Assembly: GCF_000384215.1 (NCBI RefSeq)
Contig: NZ_KB913032.1
Coordinates: 1,141,021 to 1,205,020 of the forward strand
Direction: 5' to 3'
DNA from: Amycolatopsis alba DSM 44262
GTDB taxonomy: Bacteria > Actinomycetota > Actinomycetes > Mycobacteriales > Pseudonocardiaceae
Length of the DNA stretch: 64,000 bases
Below the pieces are notes generated by a model that was given only the letters and a program-made list of their open reading frames with translations, did not search any database and had not been told where the DNA came from. The stretch's first letter is position 1. Every line of letters begins with the position of its first letter. Shown piece after piece: positions 46,093 to 59,476 of the stretch. The translations under genes and the position numbers were made by a program.

Positions 46093-46253
46093 GGCGTACC
46101 ACCTTTCGCCACCGGTGAATTGCCGTATGACTTGCACAACAGTTCGAAAGTATTTGTCCCGCTACCGTGCGTACAAGCGGCCGTTCGGCCGCATCCTCGG
46201 CCGGGTATGAGCCATTCGGCCCATACGGGCGAATCGGCGGTAGATTCACCGGT

Positions 46254-46661
46254 GTGCATGGTCTCGCCCGGCTCGGTACGAACGTTCTGGCGCTGTGGAT
46301 CTGGATTCCCCTACTGCCGATCGCGGTCACCTGGGGAGCCTCCTGGCCCGCCGGCTGGGGGCCGCTGTCCGCCTTGGCCGTGGCGGCGCTCCTGACACTC
46401 GCGGTGTGGTCGCTGTTCAAGGCCTTCGGCTTCGGGATCGCGCCGCACACCACGACCGTGTCCGGCGCGATCGTCGTGCTGACGTTCACCTTCGGACCGC
46501 TGATGCACCTCGGCTGGCTCCTCGTCGCCGGGGTGTGCTGGTCGCTCGTCGCCCGGCGCGAACGCACCTACCCCGAAGCCGCCGCCGGGGTCCTGCTGGG
46601 GATCCTGGTCGGCGGCCTCGGTTACTGGCTGACGATGATCGTCATCTACTTCGCCAGGTGA
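46254..46661 (+). CDS. Small membrane protein of unknown function (135 aa)
   Basis: A hydrophobic protein with about four predicted helices (LGTNVLALWIWIPLLPIAV, PLSALAVAALLTLAVWSLF, SGAIVVLTFTFGPLMHLGWL and AGVLLGILVGGLGYWLTMIV). The start is taken at GTG 46254, before VHGLARLG. No domain is recognised. The last 16 bases overlap the end of the convergent peptidase gene. Being well conserved in codon usage and topology, it is probably a real gene. Confidence 0.65.
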   Translation: MHGLARLGTNVLALWIWIPLLPIAVTWGASWPAGWGPLSALAVAALLTLAVWSLFKAFGFGIAPHTTTVSGAIVVLTFTFGPLMHLGWLLVAGVCWSLVARRERTYPEAAAGVLLGILVGGLGYWLTMIVIYFAR

Positions 46662-48055
46662 GCCGGGCAGTGGGAATCGGCGGCCGGGAGGGCACCGTCC
46701 CGCAGGTACCGCACGACGAAGTCGTTGCCGCAGGCGTTCTCCTTGGTGAAAACGCCGTGCCCGCCGGCGTCGACCGTGACGAACTTGGCCCGCCCGCCCA
46801 GCGCCGAACGCAGTTCACGAGCACCGGACAGCGGCGTCGACGGATCGCGGAGGTTCTGCACCAGCAGGATGTTCGCCGGTCCGCGATCGGTGATCCGCAC
46901 CGGGGGTTCGCGGCGCTCCACCGGCCAGAACGCGCACGGGGTGATGTTCGCGGCGGCTGGACCGAACATCGGATGCGTCACGCGGGCGCGTTCGACCGCC
47001 TTTTGGTAGTAGCGCACGCTTTCCGGCCAGTCGGAGTCGTTGCACAGCACCTGGAGCTGCAAGGCGGCGTGATTGTCGTTGTCGAGCGGTCCGCCCTGCG
47101 CCTTGACCGTCGGAGAGGCCCAGTTCTCGGCGAGACCGGGGAAGTTCGCGTCGTCGTACAGCGCGCCCCAGGTGTCGATACGGATTCCCTGGCCACGCTT
47201 TTCGGCCAGTTCGAAGAACTTCGCCGTCACCTCGGCCGGTGTCCGCCCGAGGTGGTAGAGGTCGTCCCGCGCCGCCGCCCACGCCGTGAAATCGCCGAAG
47301 CGGTCGTCGAAACCGTCCGCGATCCGCTGGTGCGCCCGGACATCCAGCCCGCCGGGACCCAAGAGGCTGTCCAGCACGATCCGGTCCGTCTTCGCCGGGA
47401 ACATCGACGCGTAGGAAGCGCCGAGATAGCTCCCGTACGAGACACCGTAGTAGGAGATCTTCCGCTCCCCCAGCGCCTCGCGGATCCGGTCCAGGTCGCG
47501 CGCGGTGTTGGCGGTGGTCATCTGCGGCAGGAGATCCGCGGTCTTCGACTCGGCACACTTCCTCGCCACCACCCTGGACTTCGCCGCCTTCTCGGTGACG
47601 TCACGCGGGCCTTCGGCGTACGGGCCGGTGAGGATGTACCGCTGTTCCTCGGTCAGGTCACAGGTCACCGGTGTGCTGTAGGTGGTCCCGCGCGGGTCGA
47701 AACCGATGACGTCGTAGCTTTCGAGCAGGCCGCTGTTCCCCTGGCGCTGCGCGAGCTGGGCGGGCATCGCCAGGCCGGGGCTCCCAGGGCCACCGGGGTT
47801 CATCAGCAGCACGCCGCGACGCTTCGGCGAGGTGCTCGCCTTGCGGGACACGGTGAGTTCGATGGTCCGGCCGCCGGGGTCCGCGTAGTCCAGCGGCACC
47901 TGGAGTGTCGCGCATTCGAGGCCCGCGGTCGGCGAGGGCGTCATGCCGTAATCCGGGCAGGGAGACGTCCACTTGAGCGCCGGAGCTGCTTCGGCGGTCG
48001 CTGGAAGCGCCGCGGCCAGTGGCAGGAAAGCCAGTATTGCCAGCGTTTTTCTCAT
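46646..48055 (-). CDS. Secreted alpha/beta-hydrolase, tripeptidyl aminopeptidase type
   Basis: A 469-aa exported alpha/beta hydrolase. After a signal peptide (MRKTLAILAFLPLAAALPAT, cut near AEA-AP) it shows the oxyanion block MNPGGPGSPGLAM, the nucleophile elbow GVSYGSYLGASYA, the acid in VQNLRDPSTPLSGA and the histidine in DAGGHGVF. This is the Streptomyces Tap/SlpD-type group (S33/TAP C-terminal domain), which removes N-terminal tripeptides from secreted proteins. It lies next to the gltBD operon but on its own transcript, with 16 bases of 3' overlap with the small membrane-protein gene. Confidence 0.88.
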   Translation of the reverse strand: MRKTLAILAFLPLAAALPATAEAAPALKWTSPCPDYGMTPSPTAGLECATLQVPLDYADPGGRTIELTVSRKASTSPKRRGVLLMNPGGPGSPGLAMPAQLAQRQGNSGLLESYDVIGFDPRGTTYSTPVTCDLTEEQRYILTGPYAEGPRDVTEKAAKSRVVARKCAESKTADLLPQMTTANTARDLDRIREALGERKISYYGVSYGSYLGASYASMFPAKTDRIVLDSLLGPGGLDVRAHQRIADGFDDRFGDFTAWAAARDDLYHLGRTPAEVTAKFFELAEKRGQGIRIDTWGALYDDANFPGLAENWASPTVKAQGGPLDNDNHAALQLQVLCNDSDWPESVRYYQKAVERARVTHPMFGPAAANITPCAFWPVERREPPVRITDRGPANILLVQNLRDPSTPLSGARELRSALGGRAKFVTVDAGGHGVFTKENACGNDFVVRYLRDGALPAADSHCPAHLAK

Positions 48056-48137
48056 GCGCCGAGCTTGGCGCGGCCATCGGCCCTACCGCGTCGTCCCGGA
48101 GGCTGATCCCCGCCCTCCACCTTGGGCAGGACGGAAC

Positions 48138-48159
48138 GCGCCGACCACGCTGTCGGCGC
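48138..48159 (-). terminator. Terminator downstream of gltD
   Basis: GCGCCGAC and GTCGGCGC enclose a 6-base loop, starting 9 bases after the gltD stop on the minus strand. Confidence 0.55.
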
Positions 48160-48168
48160 GCGCCGGGA

Positions 48169-49669
48169 TCAGACGACGGCGAGCGGGAGCGCCGTCGGGT
48201 GCACGGGAGCGGGCAGGTCCGAAGCACCGGTGAGATAGGCGTCCACCGCGCTCGCCACCGAGCGTCCCTCGGCGATCGCCCACACCACCAGCGAGGCGCC
48301 GCGATGCGCGTCGCCGCAGACGAACACGCCGGGCGAGGAGGTCTGCCAGTCCGAGCCGCACGAAAGCGTGCCGCGTTTGGTCAGCGACAGCCCGAGCCCG
48401 TCCAGCAGCGGCATGTGCTCGACACCTTCGAACCCGATCGCGAACAGCACGAGACCGGCGGGCAGTTCCTCGACCTCGTCGTTGACCGGGATGACCTCCC
48501 GCCGTCCGGTTTCCGGATCCTTCTGGACCCGCACCTGCTGCACTTCAACGGCGCGCACGTTTCCGTTCTCGTCGCCGACGAAACGCTTCACCGCGACGGC
48601 GAACTTGCGCTCGCCCGCCTCCTCGTGCGCCGGGTAGGTGCGCAAAATGTACGGCCAGGTCGGCCACGGTGACCGCTCGTCGTCTCTTGTGGACGGTGGC
48701 GTCGGGTACTGGTCCAGCTGCGTCACCGAAAGCGCGCCCTGCCGGGTCGCGGTGCCGTAGGAGTCGGCCCCGGTGTCACCGCCGCCGATGATGACGACGT
48801 GCTTGCCCGCCGCGTCGACCGGCGACGGCCCGTCGCCCTCGACGTACTTGTTGGCCGGGACCAGATGTTCCATCGCCAGGTGGATCCCGGACAGCTCACG
48901 ACCCGGCGTGGTCGTGTCGTCCCGGCCGCGCAGCGCGCCCACGGCGAGCACCACCGCGTCGTGACCGGCCCGAAGGTCCTCGACGGTCAGATCGACGCCG
49001 ACCTCGCAGCCGGTGACGAACTTCGTGCCCTCCTTGCGGAGTTGCGCGAGCCGCCGGTCGAGGACCTTCTTCTCCATCTTGAACTCGGGGATGCCGTACC
49101 GCAGCAGGCCACCGAGCCGGTCGTCCCGCTCGTAGACGGTCACTTCGTGGCCGGCGCGGGTCAGCTGCTGCGCGGCGGCGAGCCCGGCCGGGCCGGAGCC
49201 GACGACCGCGACCCGCTGCCCCGACGACACCGCCGAGATCTGCGGCTGCACGTAGCCCGCTTCCCAGGACTGGTCGGCGATCGTCTGCTCGACCCGCTTG
49301 ATCGAGACCGGTCCGCCGGACAACGGCGAGATCGACAGCACGCAGCCCGCCTCGCACGGCGCGGGGCACAGCTTCCCGGTGAACTCGGGGAAGTTGTTGG
49401 TCGCGTGGAGCCGGTCGCTCGCCGCGGCCCAGTCGCCGCGGCGCACCAGGTCGTTCCACTCCGGGATCAGGTTGCCCAGCGGGCAGCCGGAACCACCGGA
49501 GTGACAGAACGGGATACCGCAGTCCATGCACCGCGAAGCCTGCTTGCGCACCTTTTCGTTGCGCTCGGCGGGTTCCACGTCGGCGTACACCTCGCCCCAC
49601 GTGGCGAGTCGGTCCTCTTTGGACTTCTTATTCGGCTCTTCGCGTTCGTACTTGAGGAAACCCGTCGGA

Positions 49670-49677
<8 letters not shown>
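48169..49677 (-). CDS. gltD: Glutamate synthase (NADPH) small subunit
   Basis: A 502-aa flavoprotein that passes electrons from NADPH to the large subunit. The N-terminal Fe-S cysteines are in [19 protein letters not shown] and [10 protein letters not shown]. The FAD-binding motif is [15 protein letters not shown] and the NADPH-binding motif [14 protein letters not shown], with [15 protein letters not shown] at the C-terminal FAD site. GTG 49677 overlaps the gltB stop by 8 bases, so the two subunits are translationally coupled. Product: L-glutamate from 2-oxoglutarate and glutamine. Confidence 0.95.
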
Positions 49678-54238
<4,561 letters not shown>

Positions 54239-54625
54239 GAAGGGACCTCCTTCGTCGTCGTGCTCAGCGGCCGGACGGGCCGGCCGGGGGATGCGCACGG
54301 GACGACGATGGCCCGTTCGTTAGCGCGACTTTAACACCTGTGAAACACGTCGGCATCAGTTGGACAGACGCGAAAGCCCGCTGATCGGTAACGATCTGGA
54401 TGCCCGGAACGACTGAGTTCCTGATGGGGTCGCATTAGTTCGTTCCGCTAAGTATATGTCTTGTTCCAGGATGTCACGAGACACGGTGAGGCGACCCTGG
54501 TCACTCCGGTCGTCCTGCGGCGCTGGGGCAGTCTACGCCGTCCGGCCCAATTGCCCGATTCGCGGTAACCCGACGATCCCCTTGATCGACAAGCCGGTGG
54601 AACCACCACTTCTCCAGGGGGATCA
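54239..54625. promoter_or_regulatory. Divergent intergenic region with gltB promoter and GlnR-like half-site
   Basis: This 387-base region between gltB (minus) and the frameshifted secreted-protein gene (plus) holds no convincing gene. TTAAC-ACCTGT-GAAAC at 54331-54346 fits one a/b pair of the actinobacterial GlnR consensus (gTnAC-n6-GaAAC), about 95 bases upstream of gltB. The neighbouring pair is not well conserved. The stretch 54420-54470 is AT-rich and may carry a promoter for the plus-strand gene. Confidence 0.35.
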
Positions 54626-56381
54626 ATGATCAAGTTCGCCCGAAGATCCGTCGTGCTCGGAGCCGCCACGCTGGCGTTCTCCGCCCTGCTCACGGCCACA
54701 CCGGCGTCGGCCACCGCCGAGACCGCCGAGTCCGCGCCAGGCGTCTACACAGATCTGTCGTCGCCGACGAAGACCTTCACCGCCACCGGTGAAGACGTCC
54801 CGGTCGGTGCATGGACGGACCGCGGTTTCCACGCCTCGAAGGCGTACTTCACCTTCGACCTGCGCCCGTACCGGGGCGCCGTGATCGGTCAGGCCGAGGT
54901 CCTACGCGACCGAGACCGCCGCGAACGACTGCTCGAAACCGCGCGCCACCGAACTGTGGGTCACGGACGCGGCGACGGCGCCGACCTGGTTGCGTCAGCC
55001 GAAGGAGCGCGCCAAGCTCCCCGGCCCCGGCGCGCCTGCCGGTTGCCTGTGGAACCGTGTGGAATGGGACGCGACGCAGGCCGTCTCGGCCGCGCTCGCC
55101 GCGGGCGAGGACTCCGTGACCCTCGCCCTGCGGATGCCGGACAGCCGCCGGTTCGACCCGTCCTACGGCAGGCGTGTCGAGAACCGTTTGCACCTCTTCC
55201 TCGACTTCAACCGGCCGCCGTCGGTCCCGACGAACCTCGCGGTCGGCCACGAACCCTGTGGCGCGGACCCGGTGTACACCCCGGACAACCCCGTCCAGAT
55301 CACCGGCGTGGTGGACGATCCGGACCGGTCTCCGGTCTCGGCCAAGGTGACGGTCTGGCCTGCCGACGATCCGGCGAACCGGCGCGAACTGGGCCCCGAC
55401 TCCGCAACCTCGGCACCGCACTACGCCTCGTTCCGGCTCCCAGCCGACTTCATCACCGACGGCCGCGTCTACCGGTGGACGATGCAGGGGGTCGACAAGG
55501 GACTGACCGGGCCCGCGAGCGCGCCCTGTTCCTTCATCGCGGACCGGAAGGCCCCCGCCGCCGGACCGGTGGTGACGTCCACGGACTACCCGAACGATGG
55601 CGCGGCGCACGGTTTCGTGGGAATCCCCGGCACGTTCACGATCGACGCCAAGGGCGACCAGGACGTCGTCGGCTTCGCCATCGCCAACGGTTACGTACCG
55701 GCGGACCGCCCCGGCGGGGTGGCGACCGTCCGGTACACGCCGACCGAGCCGTTCGACACCTTCAGGGCGTGGAGCGTCGACAAGGCACGCAACTTCGGCC
55801 CTGGCACGCACTACGGCTTCTCGGCGAGGTCGTCGACGCCGGACGTCAAGTTCTCCGTCGTCGACGTCAACGTCGGTGAGCCGGTGCGGCTCGACTTCGC
55901 TCCCGGCGCGATGCCCGGTGTCGTCGAGTACGTCTACAACTTCGGCGCGGCGGGCGATGTCGTGGTTCCCGCCGGGCCGGACGGCAAGACGACGGTCACG
56001 GTGACGCCGAAACTGGCGTGGGCCTCTCTGAGGGTTTCGGGCCGGACCCGCGAAGGCTGGACCTCCCAGCTCTGGGACGGACTGGTGGAGCTCGGGAACG
56101 GCACTCCCACCGTCACCAGTTCCACGTATCCGGCGGACCAGCCGGGTGGCGGCGTCGGCGTGCCCGGCGACTTCACCTTCGCCTCGACGCGGCCGGGCGT
56201 CACGGGATTCGTGTACACAGTGGACTACGGCGAGCCCGTCTCGGTCGCCGCACAGAACGGGACAGCGACGATTTCGCTCACTCCGGGCAGCTCCGGCTAC
56301 CACAACGTGGAAGTGACGTCGACGAACGCCGACGGCAGTGCCAGCACTCCGCGACGTCACGTGTTCATCGTGAACGGCTAG
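54626..56381 (+). pseudogene. Frameshifted secreted DNRLRE-type protein
   Basis: One gene split by a single-base frameshift. The first frame (from ATG 54626, after AGGGGG) gives a signal peptide (MIKFARRSVVLGAATLAFSA, cut near ASA) and the start of a DNRLRE-like domain up to IGQAEV. After 54900 the sense continues only in the next frame (YATETAANDCSKPRATELWV...), where an open frame runs to 56381 (stop TAG). One surplus C in the run GTCCTACGCG at about 54901 explains the shift; deleting it restores a protein of about 580 aa. The rest has repeated Ig-like/PKD-like beta modules. It may be a true decayed gene or a sequencing error. Confidence 0.75.
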
Positions 56382-56426
56382 GCGGACCGGTCCCCGCTTC
56401 CTCACGGAGCGGGGACCGGCATCTAC

Positions 56427-56440
56427 TAGAACGTGTTACA
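56427..56440. promoter_or_regulatory. KstR-like operator
   Basis: TAGAACGTGTTACA matches the KstR consensus TnnAACnnGTTnnA at all fixed positions and sits 9 bases before the SDR start codon, overlapping the likely promoter. KstR is the TetR-family repressor of steroid and fatty-acid catabolism genes in actinobacteria. Confidence 0.5.
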
Positions 56441-56449
56441 GTTCCGCGC

Positions 56450-57235
56450 ATGATCCTGGACCGTTTCCGGCTCACCGACCAGGTCGCCGTGGTCACCGGC
56501 GCCGGACGCGGGATCGGCGCGGCGACGGCCGTGGCGCTCGCCGAGGCGGGTGCCGACGTGGTGATCTCGTCCCGCACCGAAAGCCAGCTCGCCGAGGTGG
56601 CGGCCCTGGTCACCGCCACGGGCAGGCGCGCCCACGTGGTGCCCGCCGATCTGAGCGACCCGGCCGCGGCGGGCGAACTGGCGCGGATCGCGACCGCGGA
56701 ATTCGGACGGCTGGACCTGGTGGTCAACAACGTCGGCGGCACCTATCCCCGGCCGCTGCTGGAAACCGGCACCGACTTCCTCGAAGAAGCCTTTCGCTTC
56801 AACGTCTCCACCGCGCACGCGCTGACCGTCGCGGCGGCACCGTCCTTACTGGAGGCGGGCGGATCGGTCGTCAACATCTCGTCGGTCATGGGCCGCGTGA
56901 CCGGCCGGGGTTTCGCCGCGTACGGGACGGCGAAGGCCGCGCTGGCGCACTACACCCGGCTCGCGGCCGCCGATCTCGCGCCGAAAGTGCGGGTGAACGC
57001 GATCTCGGTCGGTTCGGTGGCGACGTCCGCGCTCGAAGTGGTGGTGGGCAACGACGAGCTGCGCGGCCGGATGGAGGCCGCCACCCCGCTGGGCCGGATC
57101 GGCGAGGCCGAGGACATCGCGGCCACCGTCGTGTTCCTGGCGTCGGGCGCGGGCCGGTACGTCACCGGCAAGATCATCGAAGTCGACGGTGGACTGCAGG
57201 CCCCGAACCTGGAACTGGGCCTGCCCGATCTGTAG
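56450..57235 (+). CDS. Short-chain dehydrogenase/reductase (SDR)
   Basis: A 261-aa classical SDR. The cofactor motif is [17 protein letters not shown] (TGxxxGxG), NNVGG is the strand-4 motif, and the catalytic residues are in VNISSVMG (Ser), [10 protein letters not shown] (Tyr-x3-Lys). The arginine in SSRTES may favour NADP. Start ATG 56450. A KstR-like operator overlaps its promoter, so it may act in steroid or fatty-acid breakdown. The downstream DAPDH-like gene starts 12 bases after its stop, probably as one operon. Confidence 0.9.
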   Translation: MILDRFRLTDQVAVVTGAGRGIGAATAVALAEAGADVVISSRTESQLAEVAALVTATGRRAHVVPADLSDPAAAGELARIATAEFGRLDLVVNNVGGTYPRPLLETGTDFLEEAFRFNVSTAHALTVAAAPSLLEAGGSVVNISSVMGRVTGRGFAAYGTAKAALAHYTRLAAADLAPKVRVNAISVGSVATSALEVVVGNDELRGRMEAATPLGRIGEAEDIAATVVFLASGAGRYVTGKIIEVDGGLQAPNLELGLPDL

Positions 57236-57247
57236 GAGGCGAACGCC

Positions 57248-58312
57248 GTGCGCGTGATCCAGTGGAGCACCGGGAACGTCGGGCGGCACGCGCTGGCCGG
57301 GATAGCCGCGCGCCCCGATCTCGAACTCGCCGGGGTCTGGGTTTCGAGCGAGGCCAAAGCGGGGAAGGACGCCGGGGAACTGGCCGGGCTGGGCCGCCCG
57401 CTCGGGGTCTCCGTGACGACCGACGCGGACGCGCTCATCGCGCTGAAGCCGGATTGCGTGCTCTACACGGCGATGGCCGACGACAGGCTCGTCGAAGCCG
57501 TCGAGGACCTGAAACGGTTCCTGCGCGCGGGGATCAACGTGGTGTCCAGCAGCCCGGTGTTCCTCCAGTACCCCGAAGGCGTGGTCCCGCCGGAGATGAT
57601 CGAGCCGATCCGGGAAGCCGCGTGTGAAGGCGGTGCCTCGCTGTGGGTCAACGGCATCGACCCCGGTTTCGCCAACGACTGGCTGCCGCTGGTGCTCACC
57701 GGTGTGTGCGAACGGATCGACGAGGTTCGCTGTATGGAGATCCTCGACTATTCGACGTACGACCAAGGCAAGGTGCTGTTCGACATCATGGGCTTCGGCC
57801 GGGAGATGGACGATCTTCCGCTGCTGTTGCAGCCCGGAGTCCTCTCGCTGGCCTGGGGCAGCGTCGTGCGGCAGCTCGCGGCCGGGCTGGACGTCGAACT
57901 CGACTCCGTCGAGGAGGTCTACGAACGGCTTCCGGCGCCCGAGACGTTCGAGATCGCCTCGGGGACGATCAAAGAAGGCACGGCGGCGGCGCTGCGGTTC
58001 GAGGTGCGCGGCATGCGCGGCGGGCGGGCGGTGTGCGTGCTGGAGCACGTCACGCGCCTGCGCGGGGACCTCGGCCCGGACTGGCCGCAGCCGAGCGGGC
58101 AGGGCTGTTACCGCGTCCAGGTGACCGGGGAGCCCAACTACGTGCTGGATCTGCGCCTGGTCGGCACCGACGGCGACCACAACACGGCCGGGCTGAAGGC
58201 GACCGCGATGCGGCTGGTGAACGCGATCCCGGCGGTGGTGGCGGCTCCGCCAGGGCTGCTGACGGCGCTGGACCTGCCCTTGGTGACGGGGCGGGGCCTG
58301 GTCTCCCCCTGA
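57248..58312 (+). CDS. DAPDH-like (dihydrodipicolinate-reductase-fold) oxidoreductase
   Basis: A 354-aa NAD(P)-dependent protein. The N-terminal Rossmann motif is VIQWSTGNVGRHALAGIAARPDL; WVNGIDPGFANDWLPLVLTG and a 2,4-diaminopentanoate-dehydrogenase-like C-terminal domain follow (NYVLDLRLVGTDGDHNTAGLKATAMRLVNAIP). In actinobacteria such proteins commonly accompany steroid or lipid catabolism genes, but no substrate is known to me. GTG 57248 follows AGGAGG by 9 bases and the gene is adjacent to the SDR, with which it likely shares the KstR-like promoter. Confidence 0.85.
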   Translation: MRVIQWSTGNVGRHALAGIAARPDLELAGVWVSSEAKAGKDAGELAGLGRPLGVSVTTDADALIALKPDCVLYTAMADDRLVEAVEDLKRFLRAGINVVSSSPVFLQYPEGVVPPEMIEPIREAACEGGASLWVNGIDPGFANDWLPLVLTGVCERIDEVRCMEILDYSTYDQGKVLFDIMGFGREMDDLPLLLQPGVLSLAWGSVVRQLAAGLDVELDSVEEVYERLPAPETFEIASGTIKEGTAAALRFEVRGMRGGRAVCVLEHVTRLRGDLGPDWPQPSGQGCYRVQVTGEPNYVLDLRLVGTDGDHNTAGLKATAMRLVNAIPAVVAAPPGLLTALDLPLVTGRGLVSP

Positions 58313-58319
58313 ACGGCAC

Positions 58320-58334
58320 TTACCACTCACGACC
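58320..58334. repeat. Copy of the 15-base TTACCACTCACGACC motif
   Basis: TTACCACTCACGACC here is identical to the copy at 27656-27670, 30.7 kb away, and shares 13 bases with the arm at 27838-27850. It sits 8 bases after the oxidoreductase stop, 16 bases before a long hairpin. Confidence 0.8.
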
Positions 58335-58350
58335 GCTGGTCGGCCAAGTA

Positions 58351-58397
58351 GTGAAGGCCTCCTTCCCTACCTTGAGAGTAGGGAAGGAGGCCTTCAC
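58351..58397. terminator. 20-bp perfect hairpin between convergent genes
   Basis: GTGAAGGCCTCCTTCCCTAC and its exact complement flank the loop CTTGAGA. It lies between the oxidoreductase (stop 58312) and lgt (stop 58410) and can end transcription from both sides. It belongs to the GAAGGCC-core repeat family. Confidence 0.75.
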
Positions 58398-58409
58398 GGA
58401 CTTGGAACG

Positions 58410-59447
58410 CTACTTTTCGGCGTCGGGCTTCGGGTCCTCGGTCGCCTTGTCGGCGGCGGAGTCCCGGACGGTGTCCGGAGCGGCGGCGACCTCCGCGTGT
58501 GCTTCGTCCTTGGGAGCGGAATCAGCGGGCTCGGCGGGCTCGTCTTCCCGCGGAACGCCCTTGCTCCACAGCGTTTCCGGCGCTTCCCTCGGCCCCCGCT
58601 TGGCGGCCAGCACGAAGTACACGACCGCCGCGGCGAACAGCAGGATCGCCGTCCACACGTTGACCCGCAGGCCGAGGATGTGGTTCGCGGAGTCGGTCCG
58701 CATCAGCTCGATCCAGAACCGGCCCGCGGTGTACCCGGCGACGTACAGCGCGAACGCGCGGCCGTGGCCGAGGCGGAACTTCTTGTCCGCCCAGATGACC
58801 ACCAGCGCGACACCGAGGTTCCAGATCAGCTCGTAGAGGAACGTCGGGTGCACCGGGCTGTCCGCCAGCTGGACGCCGGTCGAGACGCCGTTCAGGAAGT
58901 CGTTCGGGTCGGCCTGGTTGTAGCGCTCGTAGATCTCCAGACCCCACGGCAGGTCGGTGTGCGCGCCGTAGAGCTCTTGGTTGAAGTAGTTGCCGAGCCG
59001 CCCGATGGCCTGCGCGATCACGATCCCCGGCGCGAGCGCGTCCGCCATCGCGGGCAGCGGGATGCCCCGGCGGCGGCAGGCGATCAGCGCGCCGACCGCG
59101 CCGAGCGCGATCGCGCCCCAGATGCCGAGGCCGCCGTCCCAGATCTTCAGCGCGTTGAGCGGGTTCTTGCCCTCGCCGAAGTACAGCTGGTTGTCGGTGA
59201 TGACGTGGTACAACCGCCCGCCGACCAGGCCGAACGGCACCGCGAAGACGGCGACGTCGATGACGGTGCCCTTCGTGCCGCCGCGGTTCGTCCAGCGCCG
59301 CTCGCCCAGCCAGATCGCCACGATGATGCCGGCGATGATGCACAAGGCGTACGCCCGGATCGGGACCGGCCCGATATGCCAGACGCCCTGGTCGGGGCTG
59401 GGGATGGTCGCGAGGAACGCTGCCGAGGCGGTATTCACGGAGGCCAC
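58410..59447 (-). CDS. lgt: Phosphatidylglycerol:prolipoprotein diacylglyceryl transferase
   Basis: A 345-aa membrane enzyme with seven helices that adds diacylglycerol to the lipobox cysteine of prolipoproteins, the step before LspA. Signatures: GGRLYHVI, the Lgt block AIGRLGNYFNQELYG with its essential arginine and asparagine, HPTFLYELIWNL, and GYTAGRFWIELMRTDSA. The C-terminal cytoplasmic tail of about 60 residues is acidic and repetitive, as in many actinobacterial Lgt. In related genomes lgt directly follows trpA; here four kilobases separate them. Confidence 0.95.
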   Translation of the reverse strand: MASVNTASAAFLATIPSPDQGVWHIGPVPIRAYALCIIAGIIVAIWLGERRWTNRGGTKGTVIDVAVFAVPFGLVGGRLYHVITDNQLYFGEGKNPLNALKIWDGGLGIWGAIALGAVGALIACRRRGIPLPAMADALAPGIVIAQAIGRLGNYFNQELYGAHTDLPWGLEIYERYNQADPNDFLNGVSTGVQLADSPVHPTFLYELIWNLGVALVVIWADKKFRLGHGRAFALYVAGYTAGRFWIELMRTDSANHILGLRVNVWTAILLFAAAVVYFVLAAKRGPREAPETLWSKGVPREDEPAEPADSAPKDEAHAEVAAAPDTVRDSAADKATEDPKPDAEK

Positions 59448-59476
59448 CGTAGCGCTTCATCCACTTCTTGGGACCG

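Noticed and set aside
54448..54714. An 88-codon minus-strand frame upstream of the frameshifted gene
   Set aside because: It covers the signal-peptide region of the plus-strand gene in antisense and has no ribosome binding site or recognisable content.
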